Positions 23,201-30,876 of a stretch of 44,169 bases of DNA are shown here, in pieces. The DNA is from an uncultured Bacteroidales bacterium (GTDB taxonomy: Bacteria > Bacteroidota > Bacteroidia > Bacteroidales > Bacteroidaceae). Location: NCBI GenBank assembly GCA_902779875.1, contig CACZCX010000010.1, forward strand, positions 1-44,169, written 5' to 3'. Below the pieces are notes generated by a model. The model had not been told where the DNA came from and made no database searches. It worked only from the letters and a program-made list of their open reading frames with translations. Made by a program: the position numbers and the translations under genes. Each line of letters starts with the position of its first letter. The first letter of the stretch is position 1.

Positions 23201-23527
23201 GGATTCAACCTCTATGCTACCGGCGGTACATCAAAGTATCTTGAGGAGAACGGCATTGCCAATACACGCGTATACTGGCCCAGCGATGAGGGACAGCAGC
23301 CCCAGGCTCTCGATATGCTTCACAACAAGCAGATCGACATGGTTGTCAACATTCCCAAGGACCTGACTCAGCATGAACTGACCAATGGATACAAGATCCG
23401 TCGTGCAGCCATCGACCTGAACATCCCGTTGATTACCAACGCACGTCTGGCCAGCTCGTTCATCAACGCCTTCTGCACAGTTGACATTGACGACATACCT
23501 ATCAAGAGTTGGGATAGCTTCAAGTAA
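20300..23527 (+). CDS. carB: Carbamoyl-phosphate synthase large chain, CPS1-like
   Basis: Large synthetase subunit, 1075 residues, making carbamoyl phosphate from bicarbonate, ammonia and two ATP for pyrimidine and arginine synthesis. Two homologous ATP-grasp halves are visible ([20 protein letters not shown] near 14 and [20 protein letters not shown] near 564), then a C-terminal MGS-like regulatory domain (about 940-1075). Segments such as [26 protein letters not shown] and IPRWDL resemble human CPS1 more than E. coli CarB, as far as I recall those sequences. The MGS domain also has WPSDEGQQP, like the CPS1 effector region. The last codons form one arm of a 17-bp hairpin across the stop. Confidence 0.96.
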   Translation: [1075 protein letters not shown]

Positions 23528-23542
23528 GCTATCCCAACTCTT
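23504..23542 (+). repeat. Perfect 17-bp hairpin spanning the carB stop codon
   Basis: Bases 23504-23520, coding for the last residues of CarB, pair perfectly with 23526-23542; the loop is 5 bases and the stop codon straddles loop and right arm. No T tract follows, so it is not a standard terminator. Confidence 0.85.
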
Positions 23543-23876
23543 GAGGTATGGACCTTGTCTATACCCCCCAAACCCCCGGTGGGGGCTTGGTCGCTTCGCT
23601 CCTAATAGTATTGGAAAAGTTTCCAGTTGCAGGATAGTAAAACAAAACCCCGACAGCAAAGCGTTGTCGGGGTTTTGTTTTACCCGGCCGGAGGCCGGCA
23701 GAGTGAAATGGAACGAAGTGTAATGAAACGAGTTTGGGGCGCCGCCGCCCCAAACTAAAAGAATGTCGTGTACCAAATACGCAGGTAGGATCCTGTCCCG
23801 GACTTTCAAGGCCGAAGGCCAAGAAAGTCAAAAAGACCGAGCGGCGTAGCCGCGAGCCCAGCCTCCGCAAATAAAA
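23528..23876. other. Intergenic region between carB and pfkA
   Basis: This 349-base gap between convergent genes holds the right arm of the carB stop hairpin, a C5/G5 hairpin at 23568-23590 and the 243-base multi-hairpin repeat copy 1 (23616-23858). Minus-strand open frames crossing it are not supported as genes. Confidence 0.7.
23616..23858 (+). repeat. Multi-hairpin dispersed element, copy 1
   Basis: Homologous over its length to 39190-39435. It has five hairpins in order: H1 23637-23655/23665-23683 (19 bp, perfect); H2 23684-23689/23693-23698; H3 23732-23740/23747-23755; H4 23801-23829 (GACTTTC...GAAAGTC with inner GGCC/GGCC); H5 23841-23845/23849-23853. Between copies, H1 differs at four positions per arm, all compensated; H2 lacks one pair present in copy 2; H5 has a flipped central pair. 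H3 and H4 are identical. H1 is flanked by A- and T-rich arms and may terminate transcription in both directions. Identity (structured RNA or structure-recognised mobile DNA) is unknown. Confidence 0.88.
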
Positions 23877-24848
23877 TTAAATGGAGAGCACGCCCAAAAC
23901 GTGAATCAGCTCCTTATCAATCGGTTTGTCCCACTTGATGGCCCTGGAGATAGGTACGTAGACGATCTGGTCATTCTTGATTCCTACCATGATGTTGCGC
24001 TGTCCCTCGTTGAGGGCCTCGATGGCGGCAACACCCAGGCGGCTGGCCAGGATGCGGTCGTAGGCGGTAGGAGTACCGCCGCGCTGCAGGTGACCCAGGA
24101 TGGATACACGCACGTCATACTCAGGATACTCTTTGCGTACGCGGTCAGCGTAGTGCATGGCGCCGCCGTCCTTCTCCGATACGAGCACGATACTGCTGTT
24201 CTTGCTCTTGCGGATGCCGCGGCCGATGAATGTGGCCAGCTGGTCTATATCGGTAGAGTCCTCAGGGATGATGGCAGCCTCGGCTCCGGCAGCGATGGCG
24301 CTGTTCTGGGTCAGGAAGCCGGCATCACGTCCCATGACCTCAACAAAGAAGATTCGGTCGTGTGAGGTCGCGGTGTCACGTATCTTATCCACGCACTGGA
24401 CAATGGTGTTGAGTGCGGTGTCATATCCGATGGTCGAGTCGGTGCCGTAAAGGTCGTTGTCAATGGTGCCCGGGAGTCCGATTACAGGAATGTCATACTC
24501 CTTGGCGAATATCTGTGCGCCGGCAAGCGATCCGTTGCCGCCTATAACGATAAGGGCATCGATGTTGTGCTTCACGATATTCTCATGGGCTTTCTTGCGG
24601 CCCTCTGCAGTACGGAACTCCTCGCTGCGGGCTGTCTTGAGGATGGTGCCGCCACGCTGTATGGTATTACTTACGCTCTCGGTACTGAGCTCTTTGATGT
24701 CGTCATTGATGAGGCCTTCCCAACCACGGTAGATACCCTGTACTATCCAACCCTGGAATATGGCGGCTCTGGTGACGGCTCTAACACAGGCGTTCATGCC
24801 GGGAGCGTCGCCTCCGGATGTCAATACGCCGATAGTCTTGATTTCCAT
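23877..24848 (-). CDS. pfkA: 6-phosphofructokinase
   Basis: Glycolytic enzyme phosphorylating fructose 6-phosphate, 323 residues. Seen: [12 protein letters not shown] (N-terminal nucleotide loop), [28 protein letters not shown] with the catalytic aspartate, [10 protein letters not shown] and [15 protein letters not shown]. Glycines at the positions equal to E. coli Gly104 and Gly124 point to ATP rather than pyrophosphate as donor. The aspartate before Gly104 (E. coli Asp103, Mg contact) is asparagine here. It is the last of three minus-strand genes and converges on carB across the multi-hairpin repeat. A -7 box lies upstream at 24890-24897. Confidence 0.94.
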   Translation of the reverse strand: MEIKTIGVLTSGGDAPGMNACVRAVTRAAIFQGWIVQGIYRGWEGLINDDIKELSTESVSNTIQRGGTILKTARSEEFRTAEGRKKAHENIVKHNIDALIVIGGNGSLAGAQIFAKEYDIPVIGLPGTIDNDLYGTDSTIGYDTALNTIVQCVDKIRDTATSHDRIFFVEVMGRDAGFLTQNSAIAAGAEAAIIPEDSTDIDQLATFIGRGIRKSKNSSIVLVSEKDGGAMHYADRVRKEYPEYDVRVSILGHLQRGGTPTAYDRILASRLGVAAIEALNEGQRNIMVGIKNDQIVYVPISRAIKWDKPIDKELIHVLGVLSI

Positions 24849-24889
24849 AATATTAAGTTTTAGTGGACTAAGAAAAATTGTTTCCCATG

Positions 24890-24897
24890 CAAAGATA
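24890..24897 (-). promoter_or_regulatory. Possible -7 box (TATCTTTG) of pfkA
   Basis: On the minus strand TATCTTTG matches the -7 consensus, 41 bases before the pfkA ATG. No convincing -33 element at standard spacing. Confidence 0.45.
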
Positions 24898-24961
24898 CGT
24901 ATTATACTCCTTGCGTGGATTTGCCGTAGAACAGAATTATGATTATTTTACCTGGAAGGGG

Positions 24962-26635
24962 TCAGATCTTCCATTTTACGACTACACCTGACTGAGGCTC
25001 TATACGCATACGTACGGCTGAGTCCGGGCGGATATCGGACTTGAAGGTCTGGCCTGTGAGAAGGTCCTTGAGGGTCACGTTCTCGCGTGACTTGAGTTCC
25101 AAGTAGTCAAATGCGTGCTGTGGCAGTACGACCGCCGTGTTGAGCGGCTGGTCGGTGAAGTTGGTAACAACCAGTATGGCATCCTTGCCGTCGGAGCGAA
25201 GGAACGCATACTGACGGTGAGGGTTGAAATGGGGTGAGAGCGGGTTTACATACATCAGGTCAAAGAACTTACCGCTGCTTATGCTGCGCTCCCTGTTGCA
25301 GATGCCGAGCAGGGTGGAGTAGAAGCGGCGCAGTCCGCTCTCCTGGTCGGTGAGTTGGGCGTCATCCCATTTGCCGTCGTCATACAGACGTGTAAGCTTG
25401 TCGGGAGCCCAGTAGTCAAAGATAGTGGTACGGCCGTCGAGTCCGCTGAATCCCTCCTGGTCCATACCGCTCTCGCCAACCTCCTGACCTGCATATACCA
25501 TGACCGGGCATGTGTCCATAAGGGCCGATACAATCATGGCGGCACGTCCTTTCTCAGCCTTGCCGGCAAAGAATCCCGATGCAATCCTCTGCTCGTCATG
25601 GTTCTCCATGAAGTGCAGCATGTGGGGACCGTTCTGTCCTGTCTGCTGCCAGCAGCGTGTTATTGCAGTGGCAGACTCCCTGCACTCCACAATGGCGCGT
25701 AGCGTGTCATAGAGCCCCACCTTGTCATAGATGTAGTCAAACCTTCCGTAGTCAATGTAACGGCTGTAGGAGCCGGGGTTATAGAGTTCAGCTATGAACT
25801 GTATCTTTTTGTAAGATTTCTTTACTATTGATATGGCGTAGTGCCAGAACTCGGCAGGAACCATCTCGGCCATGTCGCAACGGAAAGCGTCAACGCCCTT
25901 TGACGCCCAGAACAGAAGGATGGCGGTCATCTTTTTCCAGGTGTCGGGTATGGGGTCGAATTCCTGCCTCATGCCGCCTGTGTAGTCAACTCCGTAGTTG
26001 AGTTTTACTGTCTCATACCAGTCGGAGCAGGTGGGGAAGGCGGTGAACCGGTCATTGCCTGTGGCCTTGGCCGGGAACTCCCTATAGTCTCCCCAGTTGA
26101 GCTCGCCGGCAAGGGGCTGGCCCGTCATGTAGTAAAAGTTGTTTGAGGGGGAGAAATGGAGTGTGGTGTCATCGGACTCGCCAAGGTCCTTTACGCCTTG
26201 GGGTTTGCTTACGGACCTGTACTCGCGGGCCACATGGTTGGGCACGAAGTCGAGTATGAACTTAAGGCCGCAGGCGTGAACCCTCTCCACAAGTGACTCG
26301 AACTCAGCCATTCTGTCGGGGACAGACTCGGCCAGGTCGGGGTCTATGTCATAATAGTCCCTGATGGCGTAGGGGGAGCCGGCTATTCCCTTGACTGTCT
26401 CAGCATGTGAGGCGGGAATACCGAATGAGCTGTAGTCGGTTACGGAGGCGTGGGCTATAAGGCCGGTGAACCATATATGAGTAACTCCCATAGCCTTGAT
26501 GTTCTCAAGGACTACGGGAGTGAAACTGTTCATTTTGCCTGAACCGTTACTCCTGATATCACCCCGCGGGACATTGTGCCCCCGGCTGTTGCAGCAGACT
26601 CTGGTGAATATCTGGTATATAACGGCTTTCTTCAT
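24962..26635 (-). CDS. GH13 alpha-amylase family protein
   Basis: Glycoside hydrolase family 13 enzyme acting on alpha-glucans or trehalose-like sugars, about 557 residues. The four conserved regions are present: DFVPNHVAR (129-137), DAFRCDMAEM with nucleophile Asp254, FIAELYN with acid Glu283, and FMENHDEQR with the stabilising aspartate at about 365. A C-terminal beta domain follows. No signal peptide is seen with ATG 26635 (MKKAVIYQIF), so it is probably cytoplasmic. A longer frame to 26692 would overlap fabD and is not used. It starts five bases after the fabD stop, so the two are co-transcribed. Exact specificity is unknown. Confidence 0.92.
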   Translation of the reverse strand: MKKAVIYQIFTRVCCNSRGHNVPRGDIRSNGSGKMNSFTPVVLENIKAMGVTHIWFTGLIAHASVTDYSSFGIPASHAETVKGIAGSPYAIRDYYDIDPDLAESVPDRMAEFESLVERVHACGLKFILDFVPNHVAREYRSVSKPQGVKDLGESDDTTLHFSPSNNFYYMTGQPLAGELNWGDYREFPAKATGNDRFTAFPTCSDWYETVKLNYGVDYTGGMRQEFDPIPDTWKKMTAILLFWASKGVDAFRCDMAEMVPAEFWHYAISIVKKSYKKIQFIAELYNPGSYSRYIDYGRFDYIYDKVGLYDTLRAIVECRESATAITRCWQQTGQNGPHMLHFMENHDEQRIASGFFAGKAEKGRAAMIVSALMDTCPVMVYAGQEVGESGMDQEGFSGLDGRTTIFDYWAPDKLTRLYDDGKWDDAQLTDQESGLRRFYSTLLGICNRERSISSGKFFDLMYVNPLSPHFNPHRQYAFLRSDGKDAILVVTNFTDQPLNTAVVLPQHAFDYLELKSRENVTLKDLLTGQTFKSDIRPDSAVRMRIEPQSGVVVKWKI

Positions 26636-26640
26636 AGGCT

Positions 26641-27504
26641 TTATCCTCTGATTCTCTTGATCAGACCGGTCAGGACAGCACCGGGACCGCACTCGATGAA
26701 CTCATCGGCACCGGCAGCTACCATGTTCAGCACGCTCTGGGTCCAGCGTACCGGAGAGTTGAGCTGAGTGACAAGATTTTTCTTAATCTCCTCAGGGTTG
26801 GTGTGGGCCTGGGCGTCAACGTTCTGGTAGATGGGGCATACGGGGTTGTTGAACTGTGTGGCGCTGATAGCCTCGGCAAGCTCGTCCTTGGCGGGAGTCA
26901 TGAGAGGTGAGTGGAAGGCGCCGCCTACAGTCAGCGGGAGAGCACGCTTGGCACCGGCCTCCTGCATGAGAGGGCAGGCTGCAGCGATAGCCTCCTTGGA
27001 ACCTGAAATAACTACCTGACCGGGGCTGTTGTAGTTGGCGGGAACGACAACCATACCCTTCTGATTCAGTTCTGCGCAGATCTCCTCAATCTTGGCATCG
27101 GGCAGACCGATGATGGCAGCCATGGTACCGGGAACCTTCTCGCAGCACTTCTGCATGGCACCGGCGCGCTTGGCAACCAGCTTGAGGCCGCTCTCGAATG
27201 TGAGGGCGCCGCAGGCTACAAGTGCGGAGAACTCACCCAGTGAGTGACCTGCAACCATGTCGGGCTTGAAATCGGCACCGTGTGACTTGGCTACAGCAAC
27301 TGAGTGGATGAATACAGCCGGCTGAGTGATATCAGTACGGCGAAGGTCCTCATCGGAACCGCTGAACATTATATCTGAGATCTTGAAACCCAAGATTGAA
27401 TCTGCCTCTGCAAACAACTCTTTTGCCCAGTCGAACTGGTCATACAGGTCTTTACCCATGCCCGAGAACTGGGCACCCTGTCCGGGGAATACATACGCTT
27501 TCAT
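26641..27504 (-). CDS. fabD: Malonyl-CoA:ACP transacylase
   Basis: Cytoplasmic enzyme moving malonyl from CoA to acyl carrier protein, feeding fatty-acid elongation. The 287-residue protein shows FPGQGAQFSGMG at the start, GHSLGEFSAL with catalytic Ser88, and GGAFHSPLM with the catalytic histidine. The length is slightly under the usual 300 or so but complete. It leads a minus-strand unit with the GH13 gene and perhaps pfkA; no other fatty-acid genes adjoin it. A -7 box lies upstream at 27593-27600. Confidence 0.96.
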   Translation of the reverse strand: MKAYVFPGQGAQFSGMGKDLYDQFDWAKELFAEADSILGFKISDIMFSGSDEDLRRTDITQPAVFIHSVAVAKSHGADFKPDMVAGHSLGEFSALVACGALTFESGLKLVAKRAGAMQKCCEKVPGTMAAIIGLPDAKIEEICAELNQKGMVVVPANYNSPGQVVISGSKEAIAAACPLMQEAGAKRALPLTVGGAFHSPLMTPAKDELAEAISATQFNNPVCPIYQNVDAQAHTNPEEIKKNLVTQLNSPVRWTQSVLNMVAAGADEFIECGPGAVLTGLIKRIRG

Positions 27505-27592
27505 ATTAAAAAGAAGTTAAAGTTCAATGTATTTGCTTATCTTTGCCCGGCTTTTCCAATTGAAAATAGCCGTACCAAGACCTTACATGGCG

Positions 27593-27600
27593 CAAAAGTA
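27593..27600 (-). promoter_or_regulatory. Possible -7 box (TACTTTTG) of fabD
   Basis: Minus-strand TACTTTTG, followed by GCGCC as in other promoters here, about 89 bases before the fabD ATG. A plus-strand TATCTTTG at 27538-27545 could serve the exopolysaccharide operon with a long leader but has no -33 element that I can see. Confidence 0.45.
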
Positions 27601-27699
27601 GTCATCATTGCCTATGGGCATGAATCTTTTTTTGACATTTTTCTCCATGGTTACACAATTATTGGTTTTTGTGCGCGTTATTATATAAAAACTTGATAG

Positions 27700-28350
27700 A
27701 TGCTAAACTACAACATACAGAACTACAGCAGTATCTCCCGGATGGAGCACTCAGATGCCATGGGAGCGTTTCAGCTTGGTCTCAAACGTCTGTTTGACAT
27801 AGTATTCTCTATACTTGGCCTCATATTCTTTTCTCCGCTTATCCTGATATTCTCACTGGTGCTTTTCTATGACAAGGGTCCCGTGATTTTCAAGCAGGAG
27901 CGTATAGGATACAGAGGCAAACCGTTTACCATCTACAAGTTCAGAACCATGCGTACCGATGCCGAGTCGGAGGGTATTCCCCGTCTGGAGAACGAGCGTA
28001 ACCGCTATCTCACACCGTTCGGCCGATTCCTGCGCGCTCACCATCTGGACGAGATTCCCCAGCTCTGGAACGTACTTAAGGGCGATATGTCATTCGTAGG
28101 TCCCCGTCCCGAACGTCAGTATTTCATTGACCAGATCAACCGCGAGACCGATGACTACCGTTACATCTACATGATGCGTCCCGGAATCACCTCTTACGCT
28201 ACCATCTACAACGGATATACAGATACTATGGACAAGATGCTCAAGCGTCTGGAATATGACCTTGACTATCTTGACAACCGCAATGTTTTCACTGACCTGG
28301 GAATTATCATCAAGACCTTCTTCTCAGTGTCCAGTGGCAAGAAATTCTAA
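27700..28350 (+). CDS. Undecaprenyl-phosphate sugar phosphotransferase (initiating enzyme)
   Basis: Membrane sugar-1-phosphate transferase that starts repeat-unit synthesis on undecaprenyl phosphate. The 216-residue protein is the short, monotopic type: an N-terminal hydrophobic segment (about 27-52) and then the catalytic domain with KQERIGYRGKPFTIYKFRTMR, DEIPQLWNVLKGDMSFVGPRPE and MRPGITSYATIYNGY, all family hallmarks. It lacks the four-helix N-terminal part of WcaJ/WbaP. It is the first gene of the exopolysaccharide operon, 18 bases before the export protein. The sugar attached is not known. Confidence 0.93.
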   Translation: MLNYNIQNYSSISRMEHSDAMGAFQLGLKRLFDIVFSILGLIFFSPLILIFSLVLFYDKGPVIFKQERIGYRGKPFTIYKFRTMRTDAESEGIPRLENERNRYLTPFGRFLRAHHLDEIPQLWNVLKGDMSFVGPRPERQYFIDQINRETDDYRYIYMMRPGITSYATIYNGYTDTMDKMLKRLEYDLDYLDNRNVFTDLGIIIKTFFSVSSGKKF

Positions 28351-28368
28351 TTTCTTCCTTTGTTACTT

Positions 28369-30876
28369 ATGAGAAAAGCATTTGTTTTGTCGCTATTGTT
28401 GTGCGCTGCCGTATCGGCACAGGCACAGATGTCCGAAGACAAGATAATCCAGTACGTACAGGAACAGCAGGCTAAAGGCGTGTCGCAGGAGCAGATCGTC
28501 TATGACCTGAACCGCCGTGGCGTGACTCTGCAGCAGCTCCAGCGTATGCGTGACAAGTATGAGAAGCAGCAGTCCACCGGCATACTGGGCAACACCATTC
28601 CTCAGAATACCCAGGCAGGACGCACCAGGACACAGGGCCAGCCCCTGAACCAGGTCCAGCCTGAGTTGTCCATGACTCAGGGTAATGCCACTCTTGGAAG
28701 AGACAGCCGTTCAATAGAGAAGGAGAGACTCCAGAATATGTATGACGAGTCCATGTTCCTTTTCGTTGACTCCATTTATCTGCTCAAGCAGAGTCTCATG
28801 CCGCAAAGGAGGGTCATATACGGACATGACCTGTTCCAGAACAGGAACCTCTCATTTGAACCAAGTGCCAACCTTGCCACCCCCCAGAACTACAAGCTGG
28901 GCCCCGGTGACGAGGTCATAATCGATATATGGGGCGCATCGCAGTCAACCATACAGCAGGTCATTTCGCCCGATGGCAACATCATGGTCGAGGACCTGGG
29001 TCCGGTTTATCTTAACGGCAAGACCATACAGGAGGCCGATGCATATATTAAGAAGGTGTTCAGCCAGATCTACTCGGGACTGGGCGGTGATGACTCCAAC
29101 TCCAGCATAAAGCTCTCCCTTGGACAGAACCGTTCGGTGCTGGTCAACGTGATGGGTGATGTGGAGAATCCCGGTACATATCAGGTATCATCGTTCGCAA
29201 CCGTATTCAACGCCATCTACATGGCAGGCGGAGTAAGCGACCTGGGTTCCATGCGTACCGTCAAGCTCTTCCATGAGGGCAAGGAGGTGGCCACCATCGA
29301 TATGTATGATTACATCCGCAACGGTAAGGTGCAGGATGACATCCGTCTCAATGACAATGACGTGGTGATAGTGTCACCGCATTCTCTGCTGGTGAACATA
29401 GACGGCCGCATACGCAGGCCCATGTACTATGAGATGAAAGAGAACGAGACACTGGCCAACCTTATCGATTACGCAGGTGGTCTGGAATCGGACGCATACC
29501 GTAAGGATGTACGCGTAATACGTATGGGTGATTTCCAGCGTCAGATATTCACGGTCGACAAGGATGCCCAGAGCAGTTTCAGGCTCATGGACGGTGACTC
29601 AGTATACGTGGATTCCATACAGACTACATTCGCCAATATGGCCGAGGTCCGCGGTGCGGTATACCGTCCCGGACAGTTCCAGATTGACGGCGGCATAACC
29701 ACTGTAAACCAGCTCATCCAGGCAGCCGGCGGACTCAAGGAGGATGCGTTCCCCACAAGAGCCCTTCTGAGCCGTACCAATCCCGACAAGACCCTTACCA
29801 ACCTCTCAATCGATATCAAGGGCCTCATGGAGGGTTCCGCACAGGACGAGCCTCTCAGAAACAATGACGTACTGTTCATACCGAGCCTGTTCGATATAGG
29901 TGAGGTCAAGACATTCAGCGTATACGGTGAGGTCCTGTTCCCCGGTGATTACCGTTATGCCGATAACACCAGCATTGAGGATCTCATACTTCAGGCTGGC
30001 GGTCTCAAGGAGGATGCCTCCCTGGCCAAGGTCGATGTGGTACGCCGCAACCGTGACAAGAACGCTACCGAGAAGTCGGAGAACATATCCGAGACGTTCT
30101 CATTCAGCATAAACGAGGACCTCTCCATACAGGACAATGACTTCCGTCTGCAGCCCTATGATGAGGTTTATGTACGCCGCAGCCCGGGTTACTCGGTCAA
30201 CCGCCGTGTGATTGTGGAGGGTGAGGTCACATTCCCCGGTTACTATTCACTTATGACCAACAACGAGTGTCTGAGTGATATCATGGAGAGGGTGGGACAG
30301 TTCAGCAACGAGGCCTATCCCGAGGGTGCCCGTCTGGTACGTACCATGACCGATGACGAGAGGGTGCGCATGCACAACATAGCCGAGATACTGGCTGCCA
30401 ATGACTCCATCACCCTGGCCCGTACACTTGAAAAGCTGCAGAACTCAAGCACATATGAGGTAGGTATCAACCTCAAGGAGGCCATAGAGAAGCCGGGTGG
30501 TGCCGCCGATATCGTACTGCGTGACGGTGACCGCATCATAATACCGGTATTCACCAACACCGTAAAGATTAATGGTGAGGTGATGTACTCCAATACGACC
30601 CCGTTCGTAAAGGGAAAGAACCTCAAGTACTACATTGAGAAGGCCGGCGGATTCTCCGAGAAGGCCAAGAAGAACAAGGCTTATGTGGTTTACATGAACG
30701 GTTCTGTATCCAAGGCCAAGAAACGTTCCAGCAAGCTGGTACAGCCGGGTTGCGAGATTATAGTTCCGGCACGTCAGCAGCGTGATGGCCTCAAGACCAC
30801 TGAGATACTGAGCTTGGGATCTACATCGGCATCATTGGCAACTGTGGTACTGGCACTCATGAATCTTTTGAAATGA
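28369..30876 (+). CDS. Wza-like polysaccharide export outer-membrane protein with six SLBB domains
   Basis: Outer-membrane polysaccharide export protein, about 835 residues. ATG 28369 gives a good signal peptide (MRKAFVLSLLLCAAVSAQAQ); a TTG nine bases earlier is not needed. After a Gln-rich N-terminal region comes the poly-export domain (about 175-265, YKLGPGDEVIIDIWGAS), then about six SLBB segments of the type GEVxxPGxY...AGG, and a hydrophobic C-terminal segment. E. coli Wza is under 400 residues, so this is the extended form. Its TGA overlaps the Wzz gene ATG (ATGA). Confidence 0.92.
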   Translation: MRKAFVLSLLLCAAVSAQAQMSEDKIIQYVQEQQAKGVSQEQIVYDLNRRGVTLQQLQRMRDKYEKQQSTGILGNTIPQNTQAGRTRTQGQPLNQVQPELSMTQGNATLGRDSRSIEKERLQNMYDESMFLFVDSIYLLKQSLMPQRRVIYGHDLFQNRNLSFEPSANLATPQNYKLGPGDEVIIDIWGASQSTIQQVISPDGNIMVEDLGPVYLNGKTIQEADAYIKKVFSQIYSGLGGDDSNSSIKLSLGQNRSVLVNVMGDVENPGTYQVSSFATVFNAIYMAGGVSDLGSMRTVKLFHEGKEVATIDMYDYIRNGKVQDDIRLNDNDVVIVSPHSLLVNIDGRIRRPMYYEMKENETLANLIDYAGGLESDAYRKDVRVIRMGDFQRQIFTVDKDAQSSFRLMDGDSVYVDSIQTTFANMAEVRGAVYRPGQFQIDGGITTVNQLIQAAGGLKEDAFPTRALLSRTNPDKTLTNLSIDIKGLMEGSAQDEPLRNNDVLFIPSLFDIGEVKTFSVYGEVLFPGDYRYADNTSIEDLILQAGGLKEDASLAKVDVVRRNRDKNATEKSENISETFSFSINEDLSIQDNDFRLQPYDEVYVRRSPGYSVNRRVIVEGEVTFPGYYSLMTNNECLSDIMERVGQFSNEAYPEGARLVRTMTDDERVRMHNIAEILAANDSITLARTLEKLQNSSTYEVGINLKEAIEKPGGAADIVLRDGDRIIIPVFTNTVKINGEVMYSNTTPFVKGKNLKYYIEKAGGFSEKAKKNKAYVVYMNGSVSKAKKRSSKLVQPGCEIIVPARQQRDGLKTTEILSLGSTSASLATVVLALMNLLK

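Noticed and set aside
23559-23870. Minus-strand open frames over both multi-hairpin copies sharing the peptide TFLAFGLESPGQD (also 39206-39406).
   Set aside because: The shared peptide is the translation of hairpin DNA; frames diverge elsewhere between copies and stem covariation is at the base-pair level, not codon level. No start signal or family.
24954-24976. GGGGTCAGATCTTCC after the GH13 gene, resembling half of the GGGGTCAGACCCC repeat.
   Set aside because: Only nine bases match, there is no inverted partner nearby, and part of it is needed for the stop region of the GH13 gene.
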